A DNA stretch of 64,000 nucleotides from positions 3,508,001-3,572,000 of the forward strand of contig NC_070559.1 of assembly GCF_026914185.1 (NCBI RefSeq), given 5' to 3'. Every line of letters begins with the position of its first letter. The first letter of the stretch is position 1. The notes under the pieces were generated by a model. The model did not search any database, was not told the DNA's origin, and was given only the letters and a program-made list of their open reading frames with translations. Shown here one piece after another: positions 12,343 through 24,328 of the stretch. Source of the stretch: Puccinia triticina (lineage: Eukaryota > Basidiomycota > Pucciniomycetes > Pucciniales > Pucciniaceae). The position numbers and the translations under genes were made by a program.

Positions 12343-14930
12343 TTATTTGTTGGTTATCTGATGGGGAGCCTGAGGGATCAGAAATGGAGAGGTAGGCTGC
12401 TTCGTCCTCCAATGGGTTAGAAAGTCGACGGTAATGGCCTGCGCAAGCTCATGCGGGTCTGGCTTTTTTTGAAGTGGTAATATCTTCCCTGGCGACTGGA
12501 ATGCTGGTTGGAAGATTTGGAGCAGGTATGCTGACAGATTCTTCCAAATTGGTTCCTCGGGTGTGCGAGGGACTTTTGAGTGCTGAGTTATCACAGCCAT
12601 TGACTGAATGAACGACATACATTCAGACACAGGGGTGTGACGGTAATTTTTCGAAGCGATGAAGAGGCCTCGAACCCCACCGAGAACAAAGTAGGTGAGG
12701 GGCTGGAAGTTATGCCTGGATTGGAATAATTGCAGTCGCCGTGTAGCAGCTTTATTGGCCTTGACGGGAGAATCTTGGGAAGTTGAATTGAGCGCAGAGG
12801 GGTCGGATACTGATGAGTTGCCTGAGGCTTTCTTGGCTCGGGATTGTTGCTGGAGCTGGCTGTTTGTTAACGGAGGTCCACTGAGGGCGTGTACTTGGAA
12901 AATGACGTAGCCCATGAAGACATCTATGATGGTCTTCGCAAAATCTGTCAGGACATCGATGGCGTGAGAGCGTAAAATAATTTCAACATCCGGGGCAGCC
13001 GAGGTTGGTTGAGAGTCTGGAGGTGTTTCATAAGTGGAGAGAGATTTCTTCAGCCCTTCAGCCCATTCGAGGACCTGAAGGCCTTGGGTGAGGGTGTCGT
13101 GATTGGTATCAGGAGTCGGAGGTGGAGGGTTGTAGAGCTTGAAAGCCATGACCTCAACGGAAGCAGCAACAACTTTGGCCCAATCAGTTATGACGGTGGC
13201 GGGTGGACTTTGAAGGCGGTGGAGAAAACGGATGATGGTGGACTCAGGATGTTTAGATTTTACGGTCGGGGAGATAAAAGGATCGGAGGAGCCGGTTTTC
13301 TCCCTTTCGGAGAAGACTGAAATTAAGGGAAAATCCACGACGTCTGGACAGTTCCATTGATTGTTTGGAGATGGAGCTAAAAAGTCATCGGCTGGGGCGA
13401 GAGGAGAACACACACGTTTGTTCAGCTAAGTGATTGGATGGTATCAAAAAGGGTACTCCTGGCTTACCCACTGAGGCAATGGTTTTGATCCAGGCCGCAT
13501 AGGAGCAGGTTGTTCTTTCGAAGTGCAAGTGGGGCTCGTGCGGTCCGGGGCTCTGAAGAGATTGGGCTCGGAATAGAGCAAGGTTGGACAGTGCTTCCCA
13601 CGTAGTTTTGTACCGCTCCCAATTTGGCTTCACTCCACCAACTACATGATCAATCGCAGTGACCGACATTCACACGTTGGTTGACTGGAGGATAGTTAAA
13701 GATGTCGAGGAGCCAGTGGTTCCTCCGACCCCACTGGCCGACGGGTTAGGCTGTGAGGAAGATGGCAGTTGAGAAGCCTGAGAAGTATCATTCCCAGGAG
13801 TGGGTTCAAGACCTGAGCCGAGGAGTTGCGTTTCCTCAGAGTGATGATGTTCGTCTACAGGGGGACAGACAAGGGTAGGGTATTTCAAAGATGTAGTCAG
13901 CTGTCAGAGCGCTTCACGGCTTGAATCAAGATGTACATGAAAAAAAGAAAGAAAAAAGACAAGGAACAATGAGGCAACATACCACCATTTACATCGGCAG
14001 AGCCAGAATTTGCACCGTGTGATGCCTCTGGTGCCGACTGGGAATCTGGGGGGTCGACGGGTTTGGAAACCTCCACCGGAGATTTAGTTTGCGTGATAGG
14101 GTTGGGATTTGTCGGGGGAGGGGTGCCAAGAGTGGTGGCTGGACGAGGTGAGGGGGCCTGTGATGTGTTGTTGGCGCCAGAGGGGGCGGCATCATGACCG
14201 TCAGAAATGGTTGCTACAGTAGTTGAATTGACATCCGCCGCGGGTTTATCGCCTTTGGTCAGAAGGGAAGCTGGGTTGACCGAGCGGGCCTTTTTGATCC
14301 GCTTGGTGGGTTTTTTGGTCGATGTGGATGTTGAGGTTGCAATGGCGGAGGAGACACGAGATGGCCGGGCTTGATTGATCCGGATCCCCTCGTCTTCTGG
14401 AATTTCCCCAGTCTGCTCAAATGCTGAAGCAAACAAGATCAATTAGTCCTTGCTGATGCGCAATGTGTGTAATGATCAATGGTAGACGTACTTTTTTTGG
14501 AGTGTTCGATGTCATGAGCACATTCAGCAATCTTCCGCTTCAAACTCCTGGGGAGCTTCAAGTTGGTCAAGCCGAGTAGAGTCGTTTCAGCAGTTTTGAT
14601 GTTCCGATTGAATTCTTCAGCGGTAATCTGCTGAAGTTCGCTTTCTAGAACAGATTGGCCAGGGTGGAGGGGCTCGGGAAGGCTGTGAATTGTGGAGGAC
14701 AACGCAAACTCTTCAAATGTCGGTGCTGGCAAGGGCTGACCAGGGAAGTTCTGCTGTATAAATTGTAAGGCTATACAATTGAGTCAGTGACAGATATAGA
14801 CAGGAGGAACAACAAGGGTGCAGTGGAAAGATGTCTTACTTGGTGGAGGCGTGGAGGGATCCTCCAAAGAAATGGATGACTGGGCTGGTAGAGGAACCGG
14901 GGGACCAGGGTCTGGATCATTGCTACTCAT
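12343..14930 (-). CDS. Large spliced protein of unknown function (P1)
   Basis: Exons read on the minus strand: 14930-14840 (start MSSNDPDPG), 14770-14492, 14423-13983, from 13854 to near 13.7 kb, to 13468, and 13391-12343. Most junctions keep phase with GT-AG introns. The junction near 13.67 kb is unresolved: a stop lies in frame, so either an unusual intron or a frameshift is present. The protein would be about 740 residues. The N-terminal third is Pro/Ser-rich, followed by a Ser/Thr/Lys-rich low-complexity part (STSTSTKKPTKRIKKARS, a likely nuclear-localisation signal). The C-terminal 350 residues look globular. I do not recognise a family. It lies tail-to-tail with the OB-fold-like gene, head-on to palindrome copy 2 about 680 bp upstream, and on the same strand as P2 and the transposase. 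Confidence 0.55.
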
Positions 14931-15610
14931 CGGTGCAGTGCTTTGCGAGGTAATTGGACCGATGGGGAGATTGGAGAGAGGCGATGGGACAAATCTTCGG
15001 GGGTCGTGATGCTGAGGGAGGTGAGGGAATTGTTGAACCAGGAAGGACAAGTGCCTGTTTATGTAGTGCACTGGATTCTAGGTGAGGCGGCAACAAAGGG
15101 TGTAGTGCACCCACGATCTACTCTAAGACACAAAGGATGATGTAAGCAATTCTGAGCAGAGATTTTCTGGGTTGCTCCGGGATCGCATAGACAAAGGTAG
15201 ACAAAGGAACACCATAATCAACTTTCAAGATTTGTAGGGATGGTCCCACCGGTCATGGCATGAATATACACCTTGTGACCTGAATGGAAGACCTTCAAGA
15301 AAACTATCTTGCTTGATGTGGCTGTACCCCCAATTTGCTTGGACCTCTGCCACAGATGGAACGGCCCGTGTTGGGTCGGATGGGTGCCTGAAGCTTAAGT
15401 GGACTGCCAAATTCCCTCCCACCAACAAGGCCACATGTTGGTGACAAGTACAAGGGAAGGATGGATGAAGTCAGCCGTAATCAAGGATAACACCACCCTT
15501 CATCAGCCGTTGAGTCAGCATTGGCCTCAGCTTTTTCTTCAGGGTGCTCGCTGGGGCAATGGATGCCTGCTAGAGGCACCAGTGCCAATAGGGCTTGGAG
15601 CTCAGCCGTC

Positions 15611-15646
15611 TGTCATGAAAACGTACGCGCGTACGTTTTCATGACA
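15611..15646. repeat. Perfect palindrome, copy 2
   Basis: The core at 15612-15645 is identical to the other two copies, again with one extra T/A pair outside. It sits between the 3' end of P2 (stop at 15882) and the start of P1 (14930), on the upstream side of P1. Flanking sequence does not match that of copy 1 or 3. Confidence 0.95.
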
Positions 15647-15881
15647 TGGCGTCGCTGGGGACACATGGGGACACATGCCACATTGTTCACACCATTTGTG
15701 ACGAGATTACTGAAATACACGAACAGCTACTGCGGGATCGATGGAAACCATCTGTAACATCTAGAAGCTCAAGACACAGCACCGGTCCGACATAGTAGAT
15801 GAAATTTTCATGCCAAAACACTTTCTCCACGGCCATGGAACAGAATAAACTACATTTAGGACACAGCATGTATTTTCTACC

Positions 15882-17612
15882 TCAGTCAACATTCATCGAT
15901 CCACTGGGACCAGGAACCCCACCACCCGTCCCTTCACTATGATCATGAGACTGACGACGCTTCTGAGCCCCCCCTGTCCCTCCTCGATCTGGTGGTCCAC
16001 TAGTCCCCGTGTTGTGTCCTGTTCGGCAAAGCTTGGTCAACCCCAGAGCGAGATTTTCAATATCGACTTTGTCGACCTTTGAGATAGTGTCCTGCTCGAA
16101 TTTGCTGAGACCTCTCCAAAACGCTTGATCGTAACAATCGTTTGGCCAGTCACGCGCAACCCCAATTGGTCCTCCAACATTCTTCTTGTGGTTGCGGGCC
16201 GAACGCGCGTACATCTTCTTGTTTGTCTCGATGGTTTTGTGATGAGTAGCTTGGACTTGCACCATGCGATCGAGATGGTGAAGTATTTCGGTGAGGTGAA
16301 TGCTACGCCAAGGCGGAAATACGCTGATCGGATTTCCTCCATCAGGTCCGTCTTCAATGTCCGAGTGGCAATCGTTGTCCTCCAGTACCACAGCCAGTTG
16401 AGGAATTTCATGAAAGACGCTATCTGCCATTCTACAACGCGCATCCTTGATCTGTTTCAATAGGGAAGTGACAGATCAGCTGATGTGACAGAAAAAATCA
16501 ATTTGAGCAGGCCAAGCAACACTTACTTTCTTGCGCCACCTCTGGTATAATGCCTTCGTCGCTTTTTTGGATTTGAGAGAGTTGTACTCGGTTAGATCCA
16601 TACCTCCGTACTGCTGGATCTCCTTAGATTTAGTTTTGAGCCAACAATTAATAATAGCAGCGGCCTGTCCGGACTCCTCCTGACTTATTTTCATCGATCG
16701 GCCGAGCCATTCCACCGCTTTCGATCCCATCACTTCAACAACCACAGAGTTCCAAGTCGAATCCTCATCACCGGGAACATGCCAATCGAATGTGAACCTC
16801 GAGATTCCGGCCAAGGCTAGCGCTCTCTCAACATCGCCCTTTGTTTGGAGACTGATCGGCTTTCCTCCTCCAAGATCGCCCTTTCGCGGAGCTGGGTGGA
16901 ACACCGGCAGTGGAATGTTCTTCCGAATCTCCTTCTCGGCCTGTGCCAGGAAGAAATCTTGCTCGGCGGTAGATCTTGAAGAAAGACTGGAACGCAACCG
17001 CTCGAGTTGCTCAATGATCAGTCTTGATCGCCCGTCCACCCAGTAAAGAGCCTCCTTTTCTTGGGATGACGGTGATGCAGGATAGTCTTGTGGGTCCGTC
17101 GGTCCACCTAGAAAGAACTTGAGGAAGTGTTGAATTCCACGAGAATATTTGTCGCAGTGCTCATTGAGAGTGGCCTTTTTAGCGATTCCGCGTGCTCGGC
17201 GTTCCTCCCGGCTCCGAGCCCCACGCTCCTCTTCATGAGCTCTTACCCCTCTGGCATGCTCAACGATGAAGTTGGGATCCAATCGCTGACGTTCAGTGAT
17301 GCTCTCAGTGTTCAACGATCCAGCAGGCCTTGATCCTGAAAGATGAAAACACAACGCAGGATCAGTTTCCACTGGAACAAGAACACACGCATAATTGACT
17401 CAAGACTGGACGGGAGAAGTTTTACCAGCAGATCTACTACCATCAGGTGCGTCAGCCAAGTTGGGCAGGATTCTGTCGATGATATTGGTTATCCAGCTAT
17501 GCTCGCGTCCGTTATCTTGTGCATCGGATCCCCCAGCTCCCGTTGGAGCTCCTGTTTGACCAAGGCCTTCATTTCCTTCTCCAGAGTCCTCGCCGAGCGG
17601 TTCAGCATTCAT
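15882..17612 (-). CDS. Transposon-associated protein of unknown function (P2)
   Basis: Three exons (17612-17426, 17335-16527, 16451-15882) join in phase to 521 residues. Start MNAEPLGEDSG; the first 60 residues are Gly/Asp/Glu-rich. A charged Arg/Glu segment (EEERGARSREERRARG) follows. The middle holds a block with FTFDWHVPGDEDSTWN and a basic stretch ALYQRWRKKV. The C-terminal tail is Gly/Pro-rich. The middle block shares its spacing of Phe-x-Trp, Trp-Asn, Lys-x-x-x-Trp and Lys-rich elements with the plus-strand gene at 23194 (P3), which suggests distant paralogy. It starts 313 bp downstream of the Tnp2 transposase stop on the same strand, so it may belong to that element. No enzyme motif is seen and the function is unknown. 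Confidence 0.65.
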
Positions 17613-17924
17613 GATATTGGGCAGTTCAAGTTGAAAGATGATATAAATTTAGGCAACTTATAGAATTTCCGATCAAAATTAATTCTGGATTCCTCAACGA
17701 ATGATCAGACACGGGGGGGGGGCAAGATTGATGGGGAAATCGTGTAGTGGACATAACCTTGGGTTGACAACAACATCGGCACACTATATACAGAGTAGGC
17801 AGTTTTGATAAAGAAGAACAGGAACCCAAGAACCGTGCCTCAGAGGTAAATCTGCCCCTTTCATAACACCCCCTTTCAAAATAGCCCAAATGCAAGCAAA
17901 CATTGTGCGTAATTTTCTCACACA

Positions 17925-20900
17925 TCAAACAAGCCCTTCCCATCCCTGTACAAACAAACTGTCAGAGAACAGCCACAACCGCATCAGAATACAAATACTG
18001 ACCAATGTACCTAATCCAACAGCCGTGACAGTTCTACTTTGAATGCCAAATGTTCCACCGGGGTTCTTCAGGACTGCCACATGTCCAATAATTTTTTCCT
18101 GCTCCACGACAACAGCCACTTCCAACTCGTCTCGAACCAATCGGCAATTCAGGTCAGGATATTCATTGTATGGATCCTCCGTCTTGTCCAGTTCCTTGAA
18201 AGGGCTAATTATGAGCCAGATTTTCCCCGGGGTTTGTATGGAGCAAAATATCTCCTCGATTGTGCCAAACCTTTGGTCGCGACCAAATAAATACTCAACA
18301 TACGAGTTTCCGAGATGATGCCGGGCTGTGGAGAAGTTCTTCCCATTGATGGTCATCATCTTTCTGGTCGATACTGTAGCATTGAGTTCCGTGGGATTTG
18401 CAGCAAGCTTTCCCCTGGATGACTCCTTCCCCGCAATAGCTCGCTTCCACTTCTTCATCATCTGCGCATCGAGATCCCGACTTGGCCTCTCAGTCTCCAT
18501 CTCTGATACAGCTGTGCTGACCGACAGGGCTTTGTTCTCTTTCTGGCCGCGGGTGACGATTTGAAGGGTGGAGTTTATGTGCCAATTCTTCAACAGGGTC
18601 TTGGGAATCTCGGCTACACAAGAAGGTGTGACATTTGTCAGCTGCACAGGACGCAAACACAATGAGCATTAACAGACTGACAAGGGTGGTGATTTGTTGG
18701 TAATCTTTGCAGCATCCCGTTAACGCGTTCCTGAGCCCATGCCGCTGTTGATCTAGGTGGACCAAACCTCCGTATGACATCAGAATAGTGCTGTGTCAAA
18801 TGCAGGTTAGGCTTAGTTGGATGCTGCGGCCAGCCTTTGCGGAGACATTTTTGGTATTTGACTATGAGGTCATCAAGTTCTGGTAGATCCTTGGGGTTGA
18901 TCTTTGGCAAGGTAAGGAAATGTGCTATCCTGGAAAGAAGAGTGGTTGAGTCTAGCAATGTTGAAACTCTTTCCTTTTCTTCTGCTGTCGCACATTCCAC
19001 ATAAGTTTTCTTCCAGACAGGTATCAAGGCCATTGGGTAGTAAACCTTGTAGAGAATCAGCCACTCGGCAGCCTTGAGGGATCCATGACTTGCTGCCCCT
19101 AAATTGTGGGGAACTCGGTCAATCCAGGATGGAATGGTAGTGTGAATCAGTGTTCTTCGAACCACCTCAAGCTCATCAGGCCTCATGCGATGCGAGATAG
19201 CACCCTCCTTTCCCAGTGGTGTCAACGATTTGTTTCTCTTGGGTCCCCGCTCAGTACAATCACTATTACCGTTGTCTTCGGAGTGTTCAGTATCTGGATT
19301 CTCGCTGCATTCGACGTAAACCGCTTGTTTTCGAGCCCGTAGTTTGTACGAGTGGCTTCCTTGGGTGGTGTGAGAGCTTTGCCCTGAGGAGGCTTGACAC
19401 TCAGCTCCTGAAACAGCACAATGTTTCCCTTTTGTTGAAGGACCTGGTTCGGGTACTTTGCCTCTCTTCGGCCGGCGCCCGAGTTCTTCAGTTGTATCAT
19501 TGGGTTCCTCATTACGCTTGCGCTTTCCCGGATTCTTCTTTGGTTCGGAGGGAAAGAGGTCAGTGAATGGAAGAGCCGAATAGTGGTCATCCATCTGCCA
19601 CTCTTCCTCCTTCTCCTGCGTGGATTTCAGCAGTTTCGCTGCTGACGGGAGGTACAAGAATCGCATGCTGTGATCTTTCAAGTCGCCAAGAACGAGAGCA
19701 TGCATAAGCTCGATTGAGCAATGGTCTACTGGAAGCCAGTACGGTAGGTCATTAAGAACACTCCATCTTGCACCATGGTTCTTCATGAAATGTTTGCGCT
19801 CGACGTAGCTCTTGAGTGCTAACCACTGTTTTGCGTGAAGTAGGTGTTGCTCATTGCTTCGTCCAGGGAATTTTGATGGGTCTATTTCTTTGATGTCCTT
19901 CTTATCCATCAGACAGAAGGAGCAGAATAAGGTTGCTGCATGACTTCCAAAGCCAGCTGTTTTGCGTAGTGCTGGAAGGTCTGCAATCAGGGGGAATAGT
20001 GCCGCGCGGATGACCCGGCCGTTTGGGTATGATGCGGTGGATTGAAATCGGACTCCCTCCCAAAAGGACTGAAGCTCCGCTACTAGAGGACGCAGTAGAT
20101 GGTTGACTTGTTCGAGGCTGGGCTCCTTAGGGCCAGGAATCACGCCAAAAAGAAAAATGTTCTCGATCTTGTAGCGTTCACCAGGCGGGAGATTCAAGCA
20201 TATCAGAGTAATTGCACCGACAGAGTTGTGAGAACCGAGGTTTGATGATCCTTCCGCATTGAACCAGTCTAGATAAAGGCTGAATACAAGGTTCCCGGAA
20301 TTCTTGGTGAAGATACCGTTACCCCCTTCAGTCTCTGGAAACTCCTGCCACACCTTTCCATCCCACACATCCTCCATAATCCCATCAGCACTTCCAGAAT
20401 GAGCAACGAGGCTGGAATCTAACAGAGCCTCAAAGTGTGATACAGAAAGTCGTGCCTTGAGCCAAGTCTCAAGTTTGACATAGCTGAAGGTACGCAACGG
20501 CTTCAGTTCATTCTTGCGGTTCAGTTTATGCAGGTCAGTGTTACATTCTGGCTTCACTTCATTTGCCTTTGCCCACTTGCAAAATGTTTGATACGAGGAC
20601 AGGAAGGGCCGGTTACATTTTTTTGGGCAAGGGTTTTGAGGATCGCCCGTCGGGTACAAAGCAAAACATTTCTTGCAGCAAACCTGCGTAGTGATGGTGG
20701 GGTTAATCCCAAGACGGTTAAAAACAGCTTCACGGGTGTGGGGTATCTGGGCCACAATCCTTGAAGCGTTGGGTGCGGTATCGGTATCCCCCGTAGCCCA
20801 GATTCTCGAGAGCAAGACCACATTTTCACGAGCCGCCTGAAGGAAGTCGGATGCACCTGACTTGCTGAGTCGGTTTCTGAGGACGGACTGTGCCATTTGC

Positions 20901-21288
20901 ACCATGACTTGTGTACAGAAATCTTCCTCCAGTAGCAGAGGCCGAACACTGCTTTGGGATTCCTCACCTGGGACGACGGCAGGAGGAGTTGGTCCATTCT
21001 GTTGGTGCCATATTGTTCCACAGTCGAACACCTCATGATTAGCATGACAGACCATATGGATGATAGATGCTGGCAGCTTACTTCACATGAGCTACCAACT
21101 CCAAGCTGTGGCCGAGAGACAACTAATGTCCGTGATTGTAACTGGGCTTCTTTAAGTTGGTGTGCTTGATATGCAACCTTTGACAGTACTCTTCCTGGGA
21201 CCACCCCGATTCCTTCTTCTTGATGCTGTGTAGCATTGCATCCGGAAGATGTACAATGACATACGTAGGTGGGATGATTTGACTTCAT
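17925..21288 (-). CDS. Tnp2-type transposase (CACTA/EnSpm-like), apparently intact
   Basis: Exons 21288-21082, 20998-18682, 18613-18003 and 17945-17925 join in phase to about 1,051 residues; the frame stays open to a GTG at 21354. The N terminus has a Cys/His pair cluster (YVCHCTSSGC). The core carries signatures of the basidiomycete Tnp2 transposase family: LYLDWFNAEGSSNLGSHNS, ICLNLPPGERYK, FLFGVIPGPKEPSLEQVNHL, FGSHAATLFCSFCL and DLPYWLPVDHCSIELMHALV. These span the DDE-like catalytic region, with Asp in 'LDWFN' and 'PVDHCSIELMH'. ERVNGMLQRLPTN follows near the C terminus, as in the family. The enzyme should excise and insert its own element. No matching terminal inverted repeats were found nearby, so the element ends remain undefined. 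No frame-breaking lesion was seen, which is unusual for a transposon copy. Confidence 0.85.
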
Positions 21289-21917
21289 GGAATAAAATGA
21301 AGGATGGGAGCGGGTGTTGGGGGTTACGTTGACGTTGCGGATTTCGAAAGTCACACAAGAGGCAGGGAGCCTTTAGCTGTGTGTTTGCGTGCCATTGCGG
21401 CATCCTTCTTGATAGGATATGCAGTGTAGTTTCACTTTGAATCACCCTCAATCATGTGGCCAATGCAGCGGAGTCACGTCACCTCCCAAATTCATGTTTG
21501 CAGCTGGGCATTGGAGTGGAAAGAATCAAAAAGCACGTCTTCTGATCTGAATTGTGCCACAGCCTATGTATTGTGTTTTTCTCCAAATCTTCACAGCAAG
21601 CCATGCATACGCACGGTGTCCAGAAGACCTGTGGATCAGGTGATTCATATGTGGTGGGGAGATTGTCGGGCCATCAGAAATTCATATCTTGCAGTGACTA
21701 ATTCCACTTAAGGTCCAACATGCTCACTTCTTATTCAATCGTTTGTTTTGGCCTCAGGGATGTTTGAGACTCGCAGTAAAACACATAGCTTACTACCTTA
21801 AACAGATCAGTGTGCTGAACTTAAACAGCCCCTGCCACTGGGGAAGTTGAAAATCAACCCATCACCCCCATTTGTCATCTCCTCACCGAAGCTAGTGCCA
21901 CTTTTGAAAATACCATC

Positions 21918-22265
21918 ATGCCCTCCACTTTTAGTTTCAATCAAACCCAACTGCACTGGATCAAAGCCATGCAAGAGAGGATAGATCGTGTTGTAGACGG
22001 AATTGAACTTCCCCCTGACAGGGAACCCGCTCCGGTCGACATCCAAGAAAACTGGTCCCGTGACTGGAAGAATTGGAATCACTGTTTTCACCTCCAGTGT
22101 AAACTGGATGCCGATGCCTTCGACCACAAAATTCCTCACTGGGCTATCCCCAACGTCAAGGCCACCTGGATGGCCAGAAGAAATCGATTTGGAAGAGGTT
22201 TGAACTCCTTGCGTTCCCATGTCGGCTTCAGCACACGAGCAACTAATACTGTCAACTTATGTTAG
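21918..22265 (+). CDS. Short open frame of unknown function
   Basis: An ATG-initiated frame of 115 residues with a coding-like composition: amphipathic start (FSFNQTQLHWIKAMQERID) and several Trp residues (NWSRDWKNWNHCF, IPHWAIPNVKATW). It lies divergently 630 bp upstream of the transposase start. It could be a complete small gene or a first exon, because no clear donor site or downstream exon was identified. I do not recognise the family. The Trp-rich make-up is loosely reminiscent of P2/P3 but no alignment is claimed. Confidence 0.35.
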   Translation: MPSTFSFNQTQLHWIKAMQERIDRVVDGIELPPDREPAPVDIQENWSRDWKNWNHCFHLQCKLDADAFDHKIPHWAIPNVKATWMARRNRFGRGLNSLRSHVGFSTRATNTVNLC

Positions 22266-22908
22266 GGCCCGTCGAGTTTGCAAAAGATGCCACCACCGAT
22301 GTTGCGCCGGGTTCTTCGGAATAGGCCCATGGTCAATAGATGTGTGGAGGTGCTGTTCCACCAAGGTACAGTCAATGCCGCACTTCCCTCTTCCGAGTCC
22401 GCACATTTGGCATGTGCCTCTGACAAACCCTTAACTTTTTCTCTCTGGACACTGCCTATTCTGTCAAAGCCAAACCGTTGGACTTAGGCTATCTCAAACA
22501 GAATTCTCTGTAACTCAACATCCACTTCTGAAGCTGTACCCTTTCCAAATTTTGTGATACTCATGCCCCATTACATACAATTCTGGATCAAGCACTCCAA
22601 AGTCCACACCGATAGCACACACACCATCAATTTTTGATGGCTTGATAGATCAAGTATGATAGTGCTGCCACTCCCACAGGAGCTAAATGTGAAGAAACCT
22701 TCTGTGGACTGTGCAATCGCAACACATATTTCCGCATGGGGTGCCTGTGTTCTGTTTAAGTACCATTGAGGGCATGGGGCGGTCGTCCTGCCGTGTACAA
22801 GCCATTGGTAGCTTCTGCCCGGGGGTACCTGGTGTTGTTGGTGAATTGGACATGTTGAACGACTGTCCGCTTCATTCCATTGCGAAAACTCGAGTCGGAC
22901 TCCAGGCA

Positions 22909-22950
22909 TCTTGTCATGAAAACGTACGCGCGTACGTTTTCATGACAAGA
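22909..22950. repeat. Perfect palindrome, copy 3
   Basis: The 34-bp core (22913-22946) is identical to copies 1 and 2, and the perfect symmetry extends four more base pairs on each side to 42 bp. It lies about 245 bp upstream of the P3 start and 1.6 kb upstream of the transposase start. A TATA-like GGGTATAAG lies between it and P3 at about 23129. Confidence 0.95.
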
Positions 22951-23193
22951 ACACGTCAACCAAAGCAAGCCAAACATGTGACCCTGCACGAAATGCTTTA
23001 CATAAAAATATGCTGTGCGCCCTTTCATGCAATATCTCCCTACCGATAAGCCTTTGAGAGTTACAAAACAAAGGGTAGAAATGCGGGCCATGTCTTCACC
23101 CAACCCTCACCCCCACATCACCCTTCGTGGGTATAAGATCCTGCCGCGAATTCCTTCTCAGACTTTGCCCCAACACTCACACAACATCCCACG

Positions 23194-24328
23194 ATGAAAA
23201 TTTCGGCTCACTCTCACTTCAGCGGGAACAATCCTCCAACCAACGGTCGTAAAATCAATAGTTTCTATTCTACTGTACTCCCCAAATCAACGTCACCTCT
23301 GTGTAGAAGTATTTCTTCCTTCACCCGTTGCCTGCTAGACATGAACACCAAATCTTCTGAGGTATGGAGGCTTTCTCCCTCCCCACAAGATTTCCATAGA
23401 GGCTGCGCCCTTCCACACTCAATATTGATCCATCCCATATCTCAAGTTCCGGAAAGTGCCTGTTCCCTCAAAAACGAGAAGATACCTGTTGTGTTCCGCA
23501 CATTGTATTTGGAAGATCTTACTGCATCTGGATTTCCTGGAGCAACCTTCGCGTGGCAGCACCCTTGGGACTCGCCCTGGAATCAGGCGATTGCTCAATT
23601 CATTCTCAAACACTGGAGACATGCCCATCAGTCTGGTGTTTTCAAGATATTCTACATCGACCCTAACGAAGCTTCCAATCCAAAACTCCACATGGGTACC
23701 TTGCATCGATGGTTCCTTGGGCGTGCTGAGGGGCTCAGGTTGGGAAAGTATTCCACAGACGGCCGGGATAAGAAGAAAAAATCCGAGTTGAAATCCAAGT
23801 GGAGGAGTCAGGTAAGCCATCTGGGTTTCTGACTCATATTTGCTCCAGGTCATTGATCACAAGAATGATATTCTCCAGCTTCAGACACACCGCCAACAGA
23901 CACTCTCCACGCTTGACGTATCAAATGAAACGAAGGGGCTCTTTGATCCGATTAAATGCTCATCTGAAACGGAAAGGCTTCCGGACAAGTCACTTGTCAA
24001 AGTTCCTCTCTTGTGGAGGTCCTCTGAATTCAGCCTCCTCGCACAGAAACTGGACAAAGTTCACATCCACAAGAAGAAGAACACCAAAGGCCCGAAATTT
24101 GTAGACAGCTTTACAATAGAGAACCGTCGCTTGATTCAGGCTTCTGTTCTTACCACGTTTTCTGACGTTCCGATAAACTTACCAATCAACTGCTACGCAC
24201 CCGAATACATCAATACACTTGACAATGCACAAAAACTACTCCTCAACCCAAAACCTTACATGAACTTCTCTGAGCTTTTCGAAATGATTCAACTATTTTG
24301 TGAGTTCAGGAGTATGCGATTCAACTAA
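23194..24328 (+). CDS. Intact spliced protein of unknown function, P2-like (P3)
   Basis: Two exons (23194-23811 and 23849-24328) join in phase across a 37-nt GT-AG intron to give 365 residues. ATG is preceded by a TATA-like element 65 bp upstream. The middle has ASGFPGATFAWQHPWDSPWN then HMGTLHRWFLGRAEGLRLG and KSELKSKWRSQV. This order of aromatic, Trp-Asn and Lys-rich elements parallels P2, suggesting distant homology. The second half contains PINCYAPEYINTLDNAQ and no catalytic motif. The gene ends head-to-tail against the SNF2 helicase: the two stop codons are on opposite strands and the coding regions overlap by 8 bp. It may be an accessory gene of the transposase block; the role is unknown. 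The intron is short for the window, so an alternative acceptor cannot be excluded. Confidence 0.65.

Noticed and set aside
9400..22950. CRISPR array reading of the three palindromes
   Set aside because: Only three copies spaced 6-7 kb apart with no spacers, in a eukaryotic genome.
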